Assembly: GCA_045634005.1 (NCBI GenBank)
Contig: JAZQZL010000076.1
Location: 1-45,141, forward strand
Length of the DNA stretch: 45,141 nucleotides
Reading direction: 5' to 3'
Source of the DNA: Flemingiibacterium sp045634005
Lineage (GTDB): Bacteria > Bacillota > Clostridia > Oscillospirales > CAG-272
Below the pieces are notes generated by a model. It saw only the letters and a list, made by a program, of their open reading frames with translations. It made no database searches and was not told the DNA's origin. The position numbers were made by a program, and so were the translations under genes. Shown here piece after piece: positions 9,176-16,406 of the stretch (position 1 is its first letter; every line of letters starts with the position of its first letter).

Positions 9176-9733
9176 TTAATTTTCTCCGATGGCTTCATAC
9201 TGTTCTTTGAGCACTCCGTCGATCCACATAAGGATTTCGGGTTCACTCAGCGGTATGTCCTCACCGAGCACTTCCCTTATTTCAGCACACGAGAGGCTTA
9301 CCTCTCCCTTTTCGGTCGTGTGAGTGTAGGTGAAGTTAATTTCGGGCGATCCCTGGATCAGCGTTTTAACCGTTTCGACCATATCGCCGAGCGGAATAAA
9401 ATCGAGATGGTGACGTCCGAACTTTGCCGTAGTCGTAGTGCCGTGATCGGCGTGCTGTGACTCGTGCTTTGACGTAATCGTTACGCCGCCGCCGGTCATT
9501 TCGGCGAGCATCGTGAGAAACGGGATTCCAAGACCGACCTTTCTGGTCTTTCTCGTAGTGAAAAACGGATTTGAAAGCTTTTCTACCTGCTCTGCCGTCA
9601 TTCCGCAACCGTTATCGGTTACGCTGAAGTACAGCCACTCGCCCTCCTCGCGAAGCGTTACGGAAATTTCCGTTGCGCCTGCTCTGACCGAGTTCATTGT
9701 GATATCAAGCACGTAAAGTGAAAGCTCGTCCAT
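9176..9733 (-). CDS. GHKL-type ATPase without a phosphoacceptor domain
   Basis: 185 residues starting at the ATG at 9733, chosen because GGGAGG lies just before it, overlapping the end of the PHP gene; a longer reading would run deep into that gene. The histidine-kinase ATPase boxes are present: N box (LDITMNSVRAGA), G1 (DNGCGM), F (NPFFTTR) and G2 (GLGIPF). No DHp/histidine domain or sensor domain precedes them. The last 75 residues, after the ATPase core, match nothing I recognise. In this operon it probably phosphorylates or binds a partner protein as anti-sigma-type kinases do; the target cannot be read from the sequence. Confidence 0.85.
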   Translation of the reverse strand: MDELSLYVLDITMNSVRAGATEISVTLREEGEWLYFSVTDNGCGMTAEQVEKLSNPFFTTRKTRKVGLGIPFLTMLAEMTGGGVTITSKHESQHADHGTTTTAKFGRHHLDFIPLGDMVETVKTLIQGSPEINFTYTHTTEKGEVSLSCAEIREVLGEDIPLSEPEILMWIDGVLKEQYEAIGEN

Positions 9734-9743
9734 TTTTCCTCCC

Positions 9744-10484
9744 TTATAAACCGAGTAGATAGTCGATAAGCTTGTTTCTGACGTTCGCCGATGAATACGG
9801 CTCGTCGTCAAGCTCGATCGCGAATCCTTCCTCGGAAATGTCCGTAAGGTAATGCGCATCCGACGACTGAAGGTGGACAAGTCCACGCTCGGTAATTATC
9901 GGGTACTTCGCGCGGCAATCGTCAAAGCTCGCGATATCGTTAAGCTCGTACGCGGTAAACCTCGGCTCGGGCGGAAAGTCGCCGAGCATTGAGATCATGC
10001 CGTTTGCGCTTCTGTCGATATGCGCGGGATAACAAACGCCGTCACGCTTTATAACCTCACGGTGTGCCTCATCGAGCGAAATATTAACTGCGTTGATAAG
10101 GAGTATCTCCTCCTCGCCGCATATCTCGTCATTTTCGTCGATGATAAGCTGTCTGCCGAATATCTCGGGCTTATTCTTTATAGCAAAGCGACGTTCTTCA
10201 ACAAACTTATCGAAATCCATCGCCGCCTCAAGTGTGCGGAACAGACACACCGCGTGAATATCCTCCGCAGTGGTAAGCTCCATACCCGCGACAGGTATAA
10301 GCCCGTATGCCTTCGCTGCCTTAAAGAAGCTCGGGCAATTTTTGGATGAATTGTGGTCGGTAAGCGCAACTATCTGCAGTCCGTTCAGCACAGCCATACC
10401 GGCGATATTGCCGGGAGTCATATCATCGTCACCGCAAGGCGACAGACACGAATGGATGTGAAGATCGCAAAGATATCGGCTCAC
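9744..10484 (-). CDS. PHP-domain metal-dependent phosphoesterase
   Basis: 246 residues. PHP metal-binding motifs are in order: DLHIHSCLSPCGDD (HxH motif), ALTDHNSSKN, GMELTTAEDIHAVC, a central PAHIDRSANG and the C-terminal LQSSDAHYLTD. These residues normally bind a two- or three-metal centre that hydrolyses phosphoesters. The gene starts with GTG, overlapping the stop of the preceding DRTGG gene in a GTGA junction, so the two are translationally coupled. Its place between a DRTGG protein and a GHKL ATPase suggests it removes a phosphate or breaks down a small phosphorylated messenger within the hydrogenase signalling module; that role is inferred. Confidence 0.9.
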   Translation of the reverse strand: MSRYLCDLHIHSCLSPCGDDDMTPGNIAGMAVLNGLQIVALTDHNSSKNCPSFFKAAKAYGLIPVAGMELTTAEDIHAVCLFRTLEAAMDFDKFVEERRFAIKNKPEIFGRQLIIDENDEICGEEEILLINAVNISLDEAHREVIKRDGVCYPAHIDRSANGMISMLGDFPPEPRFTAYELNDIASFDDCRAKYPIITERGLVHLQSSDAHYLTDISEEGFAIELDDEPYSSANVRNKLIDYLLGL

Positions 10485-10819
10485 TTTGCTTCACCCGAAA
10501 TAAAGTTGTTAATACGAATACAAAGCTCATATGCCGAAAGAGGCGTGGAAACTACCGTGATGCCGTTTTTGTTAGCGGCCTCGAGCGCGTCCTCGGGAAG
10601 CGCCACATCCTCTGCGAGCACAACCGCCGCCGCCTCCGTAAGGCTTGCGACCGCGATCGTATTCGTGTTTGCCATGATCGTTACAAAAAGATTGTCGGTC
10701 TCAACGTGGCTCATCGCACGGCTGAGTAAATCTCCGACGTAAACGCCGTCGAACGACTTGTCAGCATCACCGCAGATAAGCGAGGCATCAATATGCCCCA
10801 TCAGGTCATTTACCGTCAT
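10481..10819 (-). CDS. DRTGG-domain protein (second copy)
   Basis: 112 residues from the ATG at 10819, which sits eight to nine bases after GGAGG; an ATG seven codons earlier overlaps that ribosome binding site and is less likely. The fold resembles the DRTGG domain found in HprK-type kinases and phosphotransacetylases (MTVNDLMGHIDASLICG, then DGVYVGDLLSRAMSHV and NTNTIAVASLTEAAAVVLAE). It is a paralogue of the protein at 12604-12963 and lies on the other side of the sensory hydrogenase gene, overlapping its end by 14 bases. It lacks the HprK kinase domain, so it is probably a ligand-binding or regulatory unit. Confidence 0.8.
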   Translation of the reverse strand: MTVNDLMGHIDASLICGDADKSFDGVYVGDLLSRAMSHVETDNLFVTIMANTNTIAVASLTEAAAVVLAEDVALPEDALEAANKNGITVVSTPLSAYELCIRINNFISGEAK

Positions 10820-12161
10820 TACCGTTTTCCTCCGATTCATTGGCGTTTCTCTTTGTAAGCGGCTTCAAGCGGTTAAGCACCGACTCGTCGCGCTTCTTTA
10901 AGAGATAATCGTGGAATATCTCACGCATTATTACCGTACACTCGTCCACATTGGTTTCGTTCTTGACAATGTCCTCTGCAAACGCCATACAGGTCGGCGC
11001 TCCACAGGAGCCGCAGTCAAGTCCGGGCAAATCTTTATGGATGCACTCGATCTCGCTCATCATCTTCATCGCCGTTTTACGGTCGTCTGAAAGCAAGCTG
11101 TATGGGTTGTACTCAACCGTTTTCTCGTGGAAATACTGATCGGGTATCCAATCGCTTGCAGGACGGTTTGGCGAAACCGGAAGATAACGCTTAAGTGACT
11201 GTAATCTTGCCTGCGCTATGTACGGGTTCGCGACAGTCATCGCGCCTCCGACACATCCGCCGTTACAAGCGTTAAGCTCAACGAAATCAAGTGTGGTTAT
11301 ATCGGAATTGTCTATCTGGTCAAGAACACGAATGCAGTTTTCAATACCGTCCGCTGCAAGATAGCGCTCATTGAGGATCGCAGTAGATTCACCGCCCGTG
11401 GACGCCCAGCCGATACCGATCATACCTGAATCGGTAGTATCAAGCGGTTCATCCTCGCGTTTTTTCATAACGTCAAGCAGTGCGAAATAAACGTCGCGCA
11501 CGGATAAAGTGGCGGAAATGTAATTTCGCTCGCCTGCGAACGAGTTCTTAACGTAGCTAACCTTTGCAGGACAGGGTGAGATAAATATTATGCCGATGTC
11601 CTCGGGTTTCAATTCGGGATGCTCTGCCATCGCCTTATCTCTTGCGAGTATAGCGGCAATATCAACAGGCGGCAGTATCGGCATGATGTTCTCGCAAAGA
11701 TACGGGTAATTCATACTGATAATGCGCGTTATTGCAGGACACGCCGAGCTGAGTATCGGCTTCTTTACATCCTCGCGGTTTATGTATCTGCGCGTGTACG
11801 CGCTGACAAGCTCCGCTGCGCACGCAACCTCAAAAACGTCGTCAAAGCCGAGGTCCTTAAGTCCGCGTATGATGTAGCCGATGTTATCAAGATTGTCAAA
11901 CTGACCGTACAGCGACGGCGCGGGAAGCGCTATCGTGTACTTGTAATTACCGAGGATCGACAGACTGTCGTGCGTCGCTTTTTTTGCTTTGTAAGGACAT
12001 ACTCTGATGCACTCGCCGCAGTCGATACAGCGTCCGGAATTAATAACGGCTTTGCCGTCGCGGATACGTATCGCCTCTGTGGGACAGCGTTTCAGACAAG
12101 TCGTACAGCCCTTACACTTGTCACGTTCAAGTGACACCGAATGCTTATAATCTGCAGCCAT
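10806..12161 (-). CDS. Sensory-type [FeFe]-hydrogenase-like iron-sulfur protein
   Basis: 451 residues from the ATG at 12161, five bases after GAGG; a GTG two codons earlier is less likely. N-terminal domain: two 4Fe-4S motifs (CKGCTTCLKRC and CIDCGECIRVC, residues 15-60). H-cluster domain: the three motifs are present but altered, reading SSACPAITRI, SPCPAKVSY and NACNGGCVGGAM. The last has Asn where catalytic enzymes have Pro, a pattern of the group C, putatively H2-sensing hydrogenases. C-terminal domain: a further 4Fe-4S motif LDCGSCGAPTCMAFAEDIV (about 400). Typical sensory members carry a PAS domain; none is visible here. It is flanked on both sides by DRTGG proteins and GHKL ATPases. 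The likely job is to report H2 or redox state rather than to make H2 in bulk. Confidence 0.88.
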   Translation of the reverse strand: MAADYKHSVSLERDKCKGCTTCLKRCPTEAIRIRDGKAVINSGRCIDCGECIRVCPYKAKKATHDSLSILGNYKYTIALPAPSLYGQFDNLDNIGYIIRGLKDLGFDDVFEVACAAELVSAYTRRYINREDVKKPILSSACPAITRIISMNYPYLCENIMPILPPVDIAAILARDKAMAEHPELKPEDIGIIFISPCPAKVSYVKNSFAGERNYISATLSVRDVYFALLDVMKKREDEPLDTTDSGMIGIGWASTGGESTAILNERYLAADGIENCIRVLDQIDNSDITTLDFVELNACNGGCVGGAMTVANPYIAQARLQSLKRYLPVSPNRPASDWIPDQYFHEKTVEYNPYSLLSDDRKTAMKMMSEIECIHKDLPGLDCGSCGAPTCMAFAEDIVKNETNVDECTVIMREIFHDYLLKKRDESVLNRLKPLTKRNANESEENGNDGK

Positions 12162-12188
12162 AAACACCTCGATAGGAAATGTACTAAG

Positions 12189-12611
12189 TTAGAGTTTAAC
12201 CTTCATAGTGATGGTCGTGCCCTCACCTACGGTAGTGTCGATCTCCATAGAGTCGGTATACTTTTTCATATTGGGAAGTCCCATGCCCGCCCCAAAGCCA
12301 AGGTTTCTGATGTGATCTCTTGCGGTGGAGAAACCCTCCTGCATCGCAAGGTCAACGTCCGGAATACCGGGGCCGCGGTCGGATAAAGTAATCACTATTT
12401 CGTCGTCGAACACCTCCACGTCGGCGACACCGCCGTTTGCGTGGATGACCATGTTTATCTCTCCCTCGTACATTGCGATGGAGACTTTGCGTATGACCTC
12501 CGGCGGATAGCCGAGCTGCCGAAGCTTCTTCTTGACCATTACCGATGCCGCGCCTGCCGACGAGAAGTCGGAGCCGTCAACGTCGAAATGGAACTTAACC
12601 GCTTCAGACAT
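12189..12611 (-). CDS. RsbW/SpoIIAB-like serine-kinase-type ATPase
   Basis: 140 residues from the ATG at 12611, preceded by a GAGG-containing ribosome binding site and overlapping the preceding DRTGG gene by eight bases. The anti-sigma-factor kinase fold is clear: the N box EGEINMVIHA, the G1 box DRGPGIPD and the G2 region GFGAGMGLPNMKKY, ending GTTITMKV. RsbW and SpoIIAB proteins phosphorylate a serine of an anti-sigma-factor antagonist or bind a sigma factor. No STAS-domain antagonist or sigma factor lies nearby, so the partner is probably one of the operon's own proteins (inference). Confidence 0.87.
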   Translation of the reverse strand: MSEAVKFHFDVDGSDFSSAGAASVMVKKKLRQLGYPPEVIRKVSIAMYEGEINMVIHANGGVADVEVFDDEIVITLSDRGPGIPDVDLAMQEGFSTARDHIRNLGFGAGMGLPNMKKYTDSMEIDTTVGEGTTITMKVKL

Positions 12612-12963
12612 TTTTAGCCTCAGCCTTTCTTGCAAGTCCTGCCGTATAAAGTATTCCGCAAGCGTCAAACGCACGCTTATCGGACTTCATAACAACAATA
12701 CCGCATTCATTTGCCAGATCGATCATTTCATCTGTAGGAGTCTTACTTCTGACGAAAACGACGCAAAGCATATCCATCATGTTCGCAGTACGGATAACCT
12801 GCGGATTTACAAGCCCCGTAATAAGCACGCCCTGATCCTTAACGTAAGCAAGGACGTCACTCATCATATCGCTGCAACAAGCGGAGCAAACATCGTTTTC
12901 AAGATACTCTTCGCCGGCAAGAAGCTCGGCACCGAGAAGCTCTCTGATATCTTTGATCTTCAT
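12604..12963 (-). CDS. DRTGG-domain protein (first copy)
   Basis: 119 residues starting MKIKDIRELLGAELLAGEE, with a DRTGG-like central region (CSACCSDMMSDVLAYV, then VLITGLVNPQVIRTANMM and CVVFVRSKTPTDEMIDLA). Its fold and length match the protein at 10481-10819. A CSACC cluster near residue 26 is unusual and could be a redox-sensitive or metal-binding site; the other copy lacks it. It follows hydC after 40 bases and is the first gene of the signalling module. The ribosome binding site region reads AGGAGAAAAAGT before the ATG. Confidence 0.82.
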   Translation of the reverse strand: MKIKDIRELLGAELLAGEEYLENDVCSACCSDMMSDVLAYVKDQGVLITGLVNPQVIRTANMMDMLCVVFVRSKTPTDEMIDLANECGIVVMKSDKRAFDACGILYTAGLARKAEAKNV

Positions 12964-13003
12964 ACTTTTTCTCCTAAAACGGTATAAGCCGTATTAGACT
13001 AAA

Positions 13004-13498
13004 TTACTGGTACTTAGCGATAATGCCGGGAATATCGTCAACAACGAGTCTTCCGTAAACTTCGTCGTTTACAGTAAGAACGGGTGCAAGACCGCAAGCG
13101 CCGATGCAACGGGTTGCGTCGAGCGAGTACTTACCGTCAGAGGAAGTTTCGCCGGCCTGAATGCCGATGATGTCGGAGATCTTGTTGATAAGATCGCCTG
13201 CGCCCTTAACGTAGCAAGCGGTACCGAGACAAACTGCGATGGAAACCTCGCCCTTGGGATTAAGGGTGAACTGAGAGTAGAACGACGCGATGCCGTATAC
13301 CTCTTCCATCGGAACCTCGAGTCCGGTTGCGATATGCTTGATTACTTCAGCGGGAAGGTATCCGTAGATTTCCTGTGCGCCCTGAAGTACAGGCATAAGC
13401 GCGCCTCTTACTCCCTTATACTCAGCAATAAGCTTATCAAGCTTTGCTTCCATCTCGGGAGTGCCCTTGAATGCAACTGTGGTCAACTTCTTTTTCAT
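13004..13498 (-). CDS. hydC: Hydrogenase 2Fe-2S subunit, NuoE-like (HydC/HndA)
   Basis: 164 residues. The N-terminal helical region (MLVLQGAQEIYGYLP-type segment, VYGIASFYSQF) and the thioredoxin-like 2Fe-2S domain with cysteines in VCLGTACYVKG and ATRCIGACGLAP are diagnostic of NuoE/HndA. It passes electrons between the NuoF-like subunit and the hydrogenase. It is the first gene of the operon; AAGGAGG lies 13 bases before the ATG, a somewhat long spacing. Upstream is a leader of about 110 bases carrying a Rex-type operator. Confidence 0.95.
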   Translation of the reverse strand: MKKKLTTVAFKGTPEMEAKLDKLIAEYKGVRGALMPVLQGAQEIYGYLPAEVIKHIATGLEVPMEEVYGIASFYSQFTLNPKGEVSIAVCLGTACYVKGAGDLINKISDIIGIQAGETSSDGKYSLDATRCIGACGLAPVLTVNDEVYGRLVVDDIPGIIAKYQ

Positions 13499-13561
13499 GT
13501 GCAGTGCCTATCCTCCTTAAAGGAAATAATATTATTCAGACACAATGGCTTATGCAAAAGA

Positions 13562-13579
13562 TTGTTATTTTTATAACAA
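13562..13579. promoter_or_regulatory. Rex-type operator in the hyd operon leader
   Basis: TTGTTA-N6-TAACAA is a perfect 18-base dyad. The known binding consensus of the NADH/NAD+-sensing repressor Rex in Firmicutes is close to TTGTTAA-N4-TTAACAA; this site differs only at the two inner positions. It lies about 40-55 bases downstream of the predicted -10, where bound Rex could block elongation. The same dyad forms an RNA hairpin followed by TTTT on the minus strand, so a weak attenuator is an alternative reading. Confidence 0.65.
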
Positions 13580-13616
13580 TCAGTGTGCAGTCCTACTCCA
13601 TTATGCTTACCGTTAT

Positions 13617-13645
13617 ATTATACACCATAATTCGAGAAAAGTCTA
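13617..13645 (-). promoter_or_regulatory. Promoter of the hydrogenase operon
   Basis: TAGACT (13640-13645) and TATAAT (13617-13622) are spaced by 17 bases on the minus strand, with a TG two bases before the -10 that could act as an extended element. It is the only good promoter seen upstream of hydC. Confidence 0.65.
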
Positions 13646-14093
13646 TAGTTTTCCAAAATATTTTTCACTTTTTTAGCGTTATTTTTAATGAATTTTTCTG
13701 TGTATTTTTTTATATGTGTAATTTGGGGTAAAAATGCTGTTTTGAAATAAATGAAATGGTATTTTTGCCTATATTGACTCGCGCTCTGCACTCGAGGAAA
13801 AGACTGCGAGCCTCGGCTCTCAGGGAAACGAAAAGTGAGAGGGAGCGCTTCAAGCGCCACCGCTCCCTCTCCCTTTTGAACCCTCTTCTACTTGGCTGAA
13901 TATGCGTAAAAGGTAGCCTTATCACCTCGCACTGGCTCGGAGCTTCGTACTTCTGTCGATTTCGTACCACAGAGTGCTCGTTTGACGGCGCCAATTTCCT
14001 ACGGAAATGGAAATTGGCGCATTTTGTCGCGCATCGCTGCAGGCTCGCGCTATGCGTAGAAGGAGTGGTAATCGTTTGGCTAACCATAGCGCC

Positions 14094-14150
14094 GAGCGAA
14101 GCAAGGCCCCACCCACCGTTCGCTAACTTTGCCGACGAGCGAAGCAAGGC
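14094..14150. repeat. Two direct copies of a 14-base unit
   Basis: GAGCGAAGCAAGGC occurs at 14094-14107 and again at 14137-14150, each followed by a CCCAC a few bases on. They sit between the hairpins of the gene-free region. Confidence 0.7.
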
Positions 14151-14278
14151 GGCTCCCACTCGCGTCGTGATTTCACCATCGTGCGGTACCGCTAAATGGT
14201 CGTTGGGGTGTCGGCACGGGTGCCGATGAGGTCCCCAACTGCCCGTGGCGCGGTGCACGATGCCGAGAACGCAAAAAT

Positions 14279-14313
14279 AAGAGGCCGGTATCGGGAGCGA
14301 TAACCGACCTCTT
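14279..14313. terminator. Probable bidirectional terminator
   Basis: AAGAGG and CCTCTT enclose CGGTATCG/CGATAACCG (one bulged base, one mismatch), with T-rich tails on both sides (TTTTCTATT on plus, TTATTTTT on minus). On the minus strand it lies about 85 bases past the end of the GyrB-like gene. Confidence 0.6.
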
Positions 14314-14365
14314 TTCTATTCACAAACCAAAGTTTAGCGAAGCGTTGTATAAAAGTTTTTTGCCA

Positions 14366-14384
14366 GGCTTTTTTCAAAAAAGCC
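14366..14384. terminator. Perfect 19-base palindromic hairpin after the GyrB-like gene
   Basis: GGCTTTTTTCAAAAAAGCC is self-complementary around its central base, 14 bases beyond the gene's stop codon. On the minus strand it is followed by TGGCAAAAAAC, so it may act as the proximal terminator. Confidence 0.5.
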
Positions 14385-14397
14385 GCGTTCCCCTGCC

Positions 14398-16389
14398 TTA
14401 AGTTTCACTCGTATAATACTCGTTGCCGTAGAGCGTGATGTACTCCTTGCGGGCTTCGAGGTCGTCACCAAGGAGAGTTTCAAAGATACGCGCGGTTTCC
14501 TCGGCATCGGCTTCGTTGACCTTGATAAGACGGCGCGACTCAGGATTCATCGTAGTCTTCCACATCATTTCAGGGTCGTTTTCACCAAGACCTTTGGAGC
14601 GCTGAATCGTATATTTCGCCGTGCCGAACTCTTTGATGATATCCTGCTTTTCCTGCTCGTTGTACGCGAACTGGATCTTATCCTTGCAGGTTATCTCAAA
14701 CAGCGGCGATTCCGCGATGTATACCTTTCCCTTCGAGATAAGCGTAGGGAGCAAGCGGTAGAACATCGTCAAAATAAGCGTGCGGATCTGATAACCGTCC
14801 TCGTCGGCATCGGTACAGATGATGATCTTCGACCAGCGAAGCGAGTCGTAATCGAACGATGCAATGTCACCCTTGACCTTGCCCTTTATCTCAACGCCGC
14901 ATCCGATTACCTTGAGAAGATTGAGTATTACCTCACTCTTAAAAATCTTGTCATATCCGCTCTTTAAACAGTTGAGCGTCTTACCGCGAACCGCGATGAT
15001 AGCCTGGAATTCCGCCGCACGGGAGAGTCGGCAGGACGTAAGTGCAGAGTCACCCTCAACGATGTAAAGCTCGCGTCGCTCGGGATCCTTACTGCGGCAT
15101 CCGACAAATTTGTCCACGCGGTTGGCGATGTCGATCTTACCCGTAAGCTGCTTCTTAACGTCAAGGCGAATGGTTTCCGCCTTTTCACGCGAACGCTTGT
15201 TGATAAGCACCTGATTTGCCATGCGCTCGGCTTCGGTGGGATTTTCTGCGAAGTATATTTCAAGGCGCTGCTTTAAGAAATCCGTCATCGCCTCTGCGAT
15301 GAAGGTATTCGTTATCGCCTTTTTGGTCTGGTTAGCGTACGAGGTCTGCGTCGAGAAGCTGCTCGATACAAGCACAAGGCAGTCCTTGATGTCGTCGTAC
15401 GCGATCTTGCTCTCGTTTTTGGTGTACTTGCTCTGCGTCTTAAGATACTTGTCCACCGCGTAAACAAACGCCGTGCGCACCGCCTTATCGGGCGATCCGC
15501 CGTGCTCGAGGAAGCTAGAGTTGTGGTAGTATTCGATAACGTTCGCCGTGTTGGAAACGCAGAATGCAACGTCCGCCTTTAATTTGTAGTCCTTCATATC
15601 CTCGCGGTCACGTCCCGAGGTTTCGAGATGCCACAAAACAGGCGCGGTAAGCGACGTTTCGCCTGCAAGCTCCGCTACGTAATCGGTAATACCGTTTTCA
15701 TAGTAGAACACCATCTCGTCGAACTCGCCCTCTGCGGTTTCGAAGTTAAGAACGAAACGCACCTTCGGGTTAACTATCGCCTGCTTTTTCATCGTTTCGA
15801 CGAAAAATTCGCGAGAAATATTTATGTCGGTAAATACCTCAAGGTCAGGAAGCCAGCGCACAACTGTACCTGTGCGGCGAGTCTTTTTATCAAGCGGCTC
15901 GACGATAAGCTCCGTTACGGGATAACCCTTCTTGAAGCTTATTTTGCTTACGCTTTCGCCGTTGTAGGAAGCGACCTCCATATACTCGGACGAGTACTGT
16001 GTCGAGCACGCGCCAAGTCCGTTAAGGCCGAGCGAATACTCGTATGCCGCATCGCCGGAGTTGTTGTCGTACTTACCGCCGGCGTACATCTCGCAGTAAA
16101 CGAGCTCCCAGTTAAACTTCCCTTCAGCCTCGTTCCATCCGAGCGGTACACCGCGTCCGCGGTCGTCGACCTCGATAGAGTGGTCGGCAAACGCCTTTAC
16201 GCGTATTTCGTTACCGTATCCCTCACGCGCCTCGTCGACAGCGTTCGAGAGTATTTCAAAAAAGGAGTGCTCACAGCCCTCAAGTCCGTCCGAGCCGAAA
16301 ATTACCGCAGGGCGTTTACGCACGCGGTCGGGGCCTTTAAGGCTCGTGATGCTTTGGTCGCCATAGGCAGCAGGTTTCTTCGTAGCCAT
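14398..16389 (-). CDS. Divergent type II topoisomerase subunit B (GyrB/ParE-like paralogue)
   Basis: 663 residues, about the usual GyrB/ParE length. The GHKL ATPase domain has FFEILSNAVDEAREG, VDDRGRGVPL and LGLNGLGAC; the transducer domain follows; the TOPRIM domain has ELYIVEGDSA (about 430) and IICTDADEDGYQIRTL (about 515); and the tail has RSKGLGENDPEMMW. The ATPase domain looks intact. The TOPRIM signature is not canonical: the usual EGDSAGGSA is here EGDSALTSC, and DxDVDGxHI is DADEDGYQI. It is therefore probably an additional lineage-specific paralogue rather than the housekeeping gyrB. No partner A subunit lies in the window, and the gene is transcribed alone. The start at 16389 has AGGAG five to six bases upstream. 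Confidence 0.88.
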   Translation of the reverse strand: MATKKPAAYGDQSITSLKGPDRVRKRPAVIFGSDGLEGCEHSFFEILSNAVDEAREGYGNEIRVKAFADHSIEVDDRGRGVPLGWNEAEGKFNWELVYCEMYAGGKYDNNSGDAAYEYSLGLNGLGACSTQYSSEYMEVASYNGESVSKISFKKGYPVTELIVEPLDKKTRRTGTVVRWLPDLEVFTDINISREFFVETMKKQAIVNPKVRFVLNFETAEGEFDEMVFYYENGITDYVAELAGETSLTAPVLWHLETSGRDREDMKDYKLKADVAFCVSNTANVIEYYHNSSFLEHGGSPDKAVRTAFVYAVDKYLKTQSKYTKNESKIAYDDIKDCLVLVSSSFSTQTSYANQTKKAITNTFIAEAMTDFLKQRLEIYFAENPTEAERMANQVLINKRSREKAETIRLDVKKQLTGKIDIANRVDKFVGCRSKDPERRELYIVEGDSALTSCRLSRAAEFQAIIAVRGKTLNCLKSGYDKIFKSEVILNLLKVIGCGVEIKGKVKGDIASFDYDSLRWSKIIICTDADEDGYQIRTLILTMFYRLLPTLISKGKVYIAESPLFEITCKDKIQFAYNEQEKQDIIKEFGTAKYTIQRSKGLGENDPEMMWKTTMNPESRRLIKVNEADAEETARIFETLLGDDLEARKEYITLYGNEYYTSET

Positions 16390-16406
16390 CGTTATCTCCT
16401 AAAATT

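Larger units (their letters stand above)
13790..14315. other. Gene-free region of nested inverted repeats
   Basis: Between 13499 and 14397 I see no credible gene. The part from 13790 holds several strong inverted repeats: GAGAGGGAGCG/CGCTCCCTCTC (13837-13847 with 13861-13871), GCGCCAATTTCC/GGAAATTGGCGC (13988-13999 with 14009-14020), and a nested structure at 14177-14262. That structure has outer CATCGTGC/GCACGATG, middle GTTGGGG/CCCCAAC and inner TCGGCA/TGCCGA. A minus-strand open frame of 182 codons crosses it, but it has low-complexity Arg/Ser-rich content and no ribosome binding site. It may be a dispersed non-coding repeat or a structured RNA; neither can be settled here. Confidence 0.5.

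Noticed and set aside
13710..14258. Minus-strand open frame of 182 codons in the gene-free region
   Set aside because: It runs through several perfect inverted repeats, is rich in Arg and Ser without domain pattern, and has no ribosome binding site.
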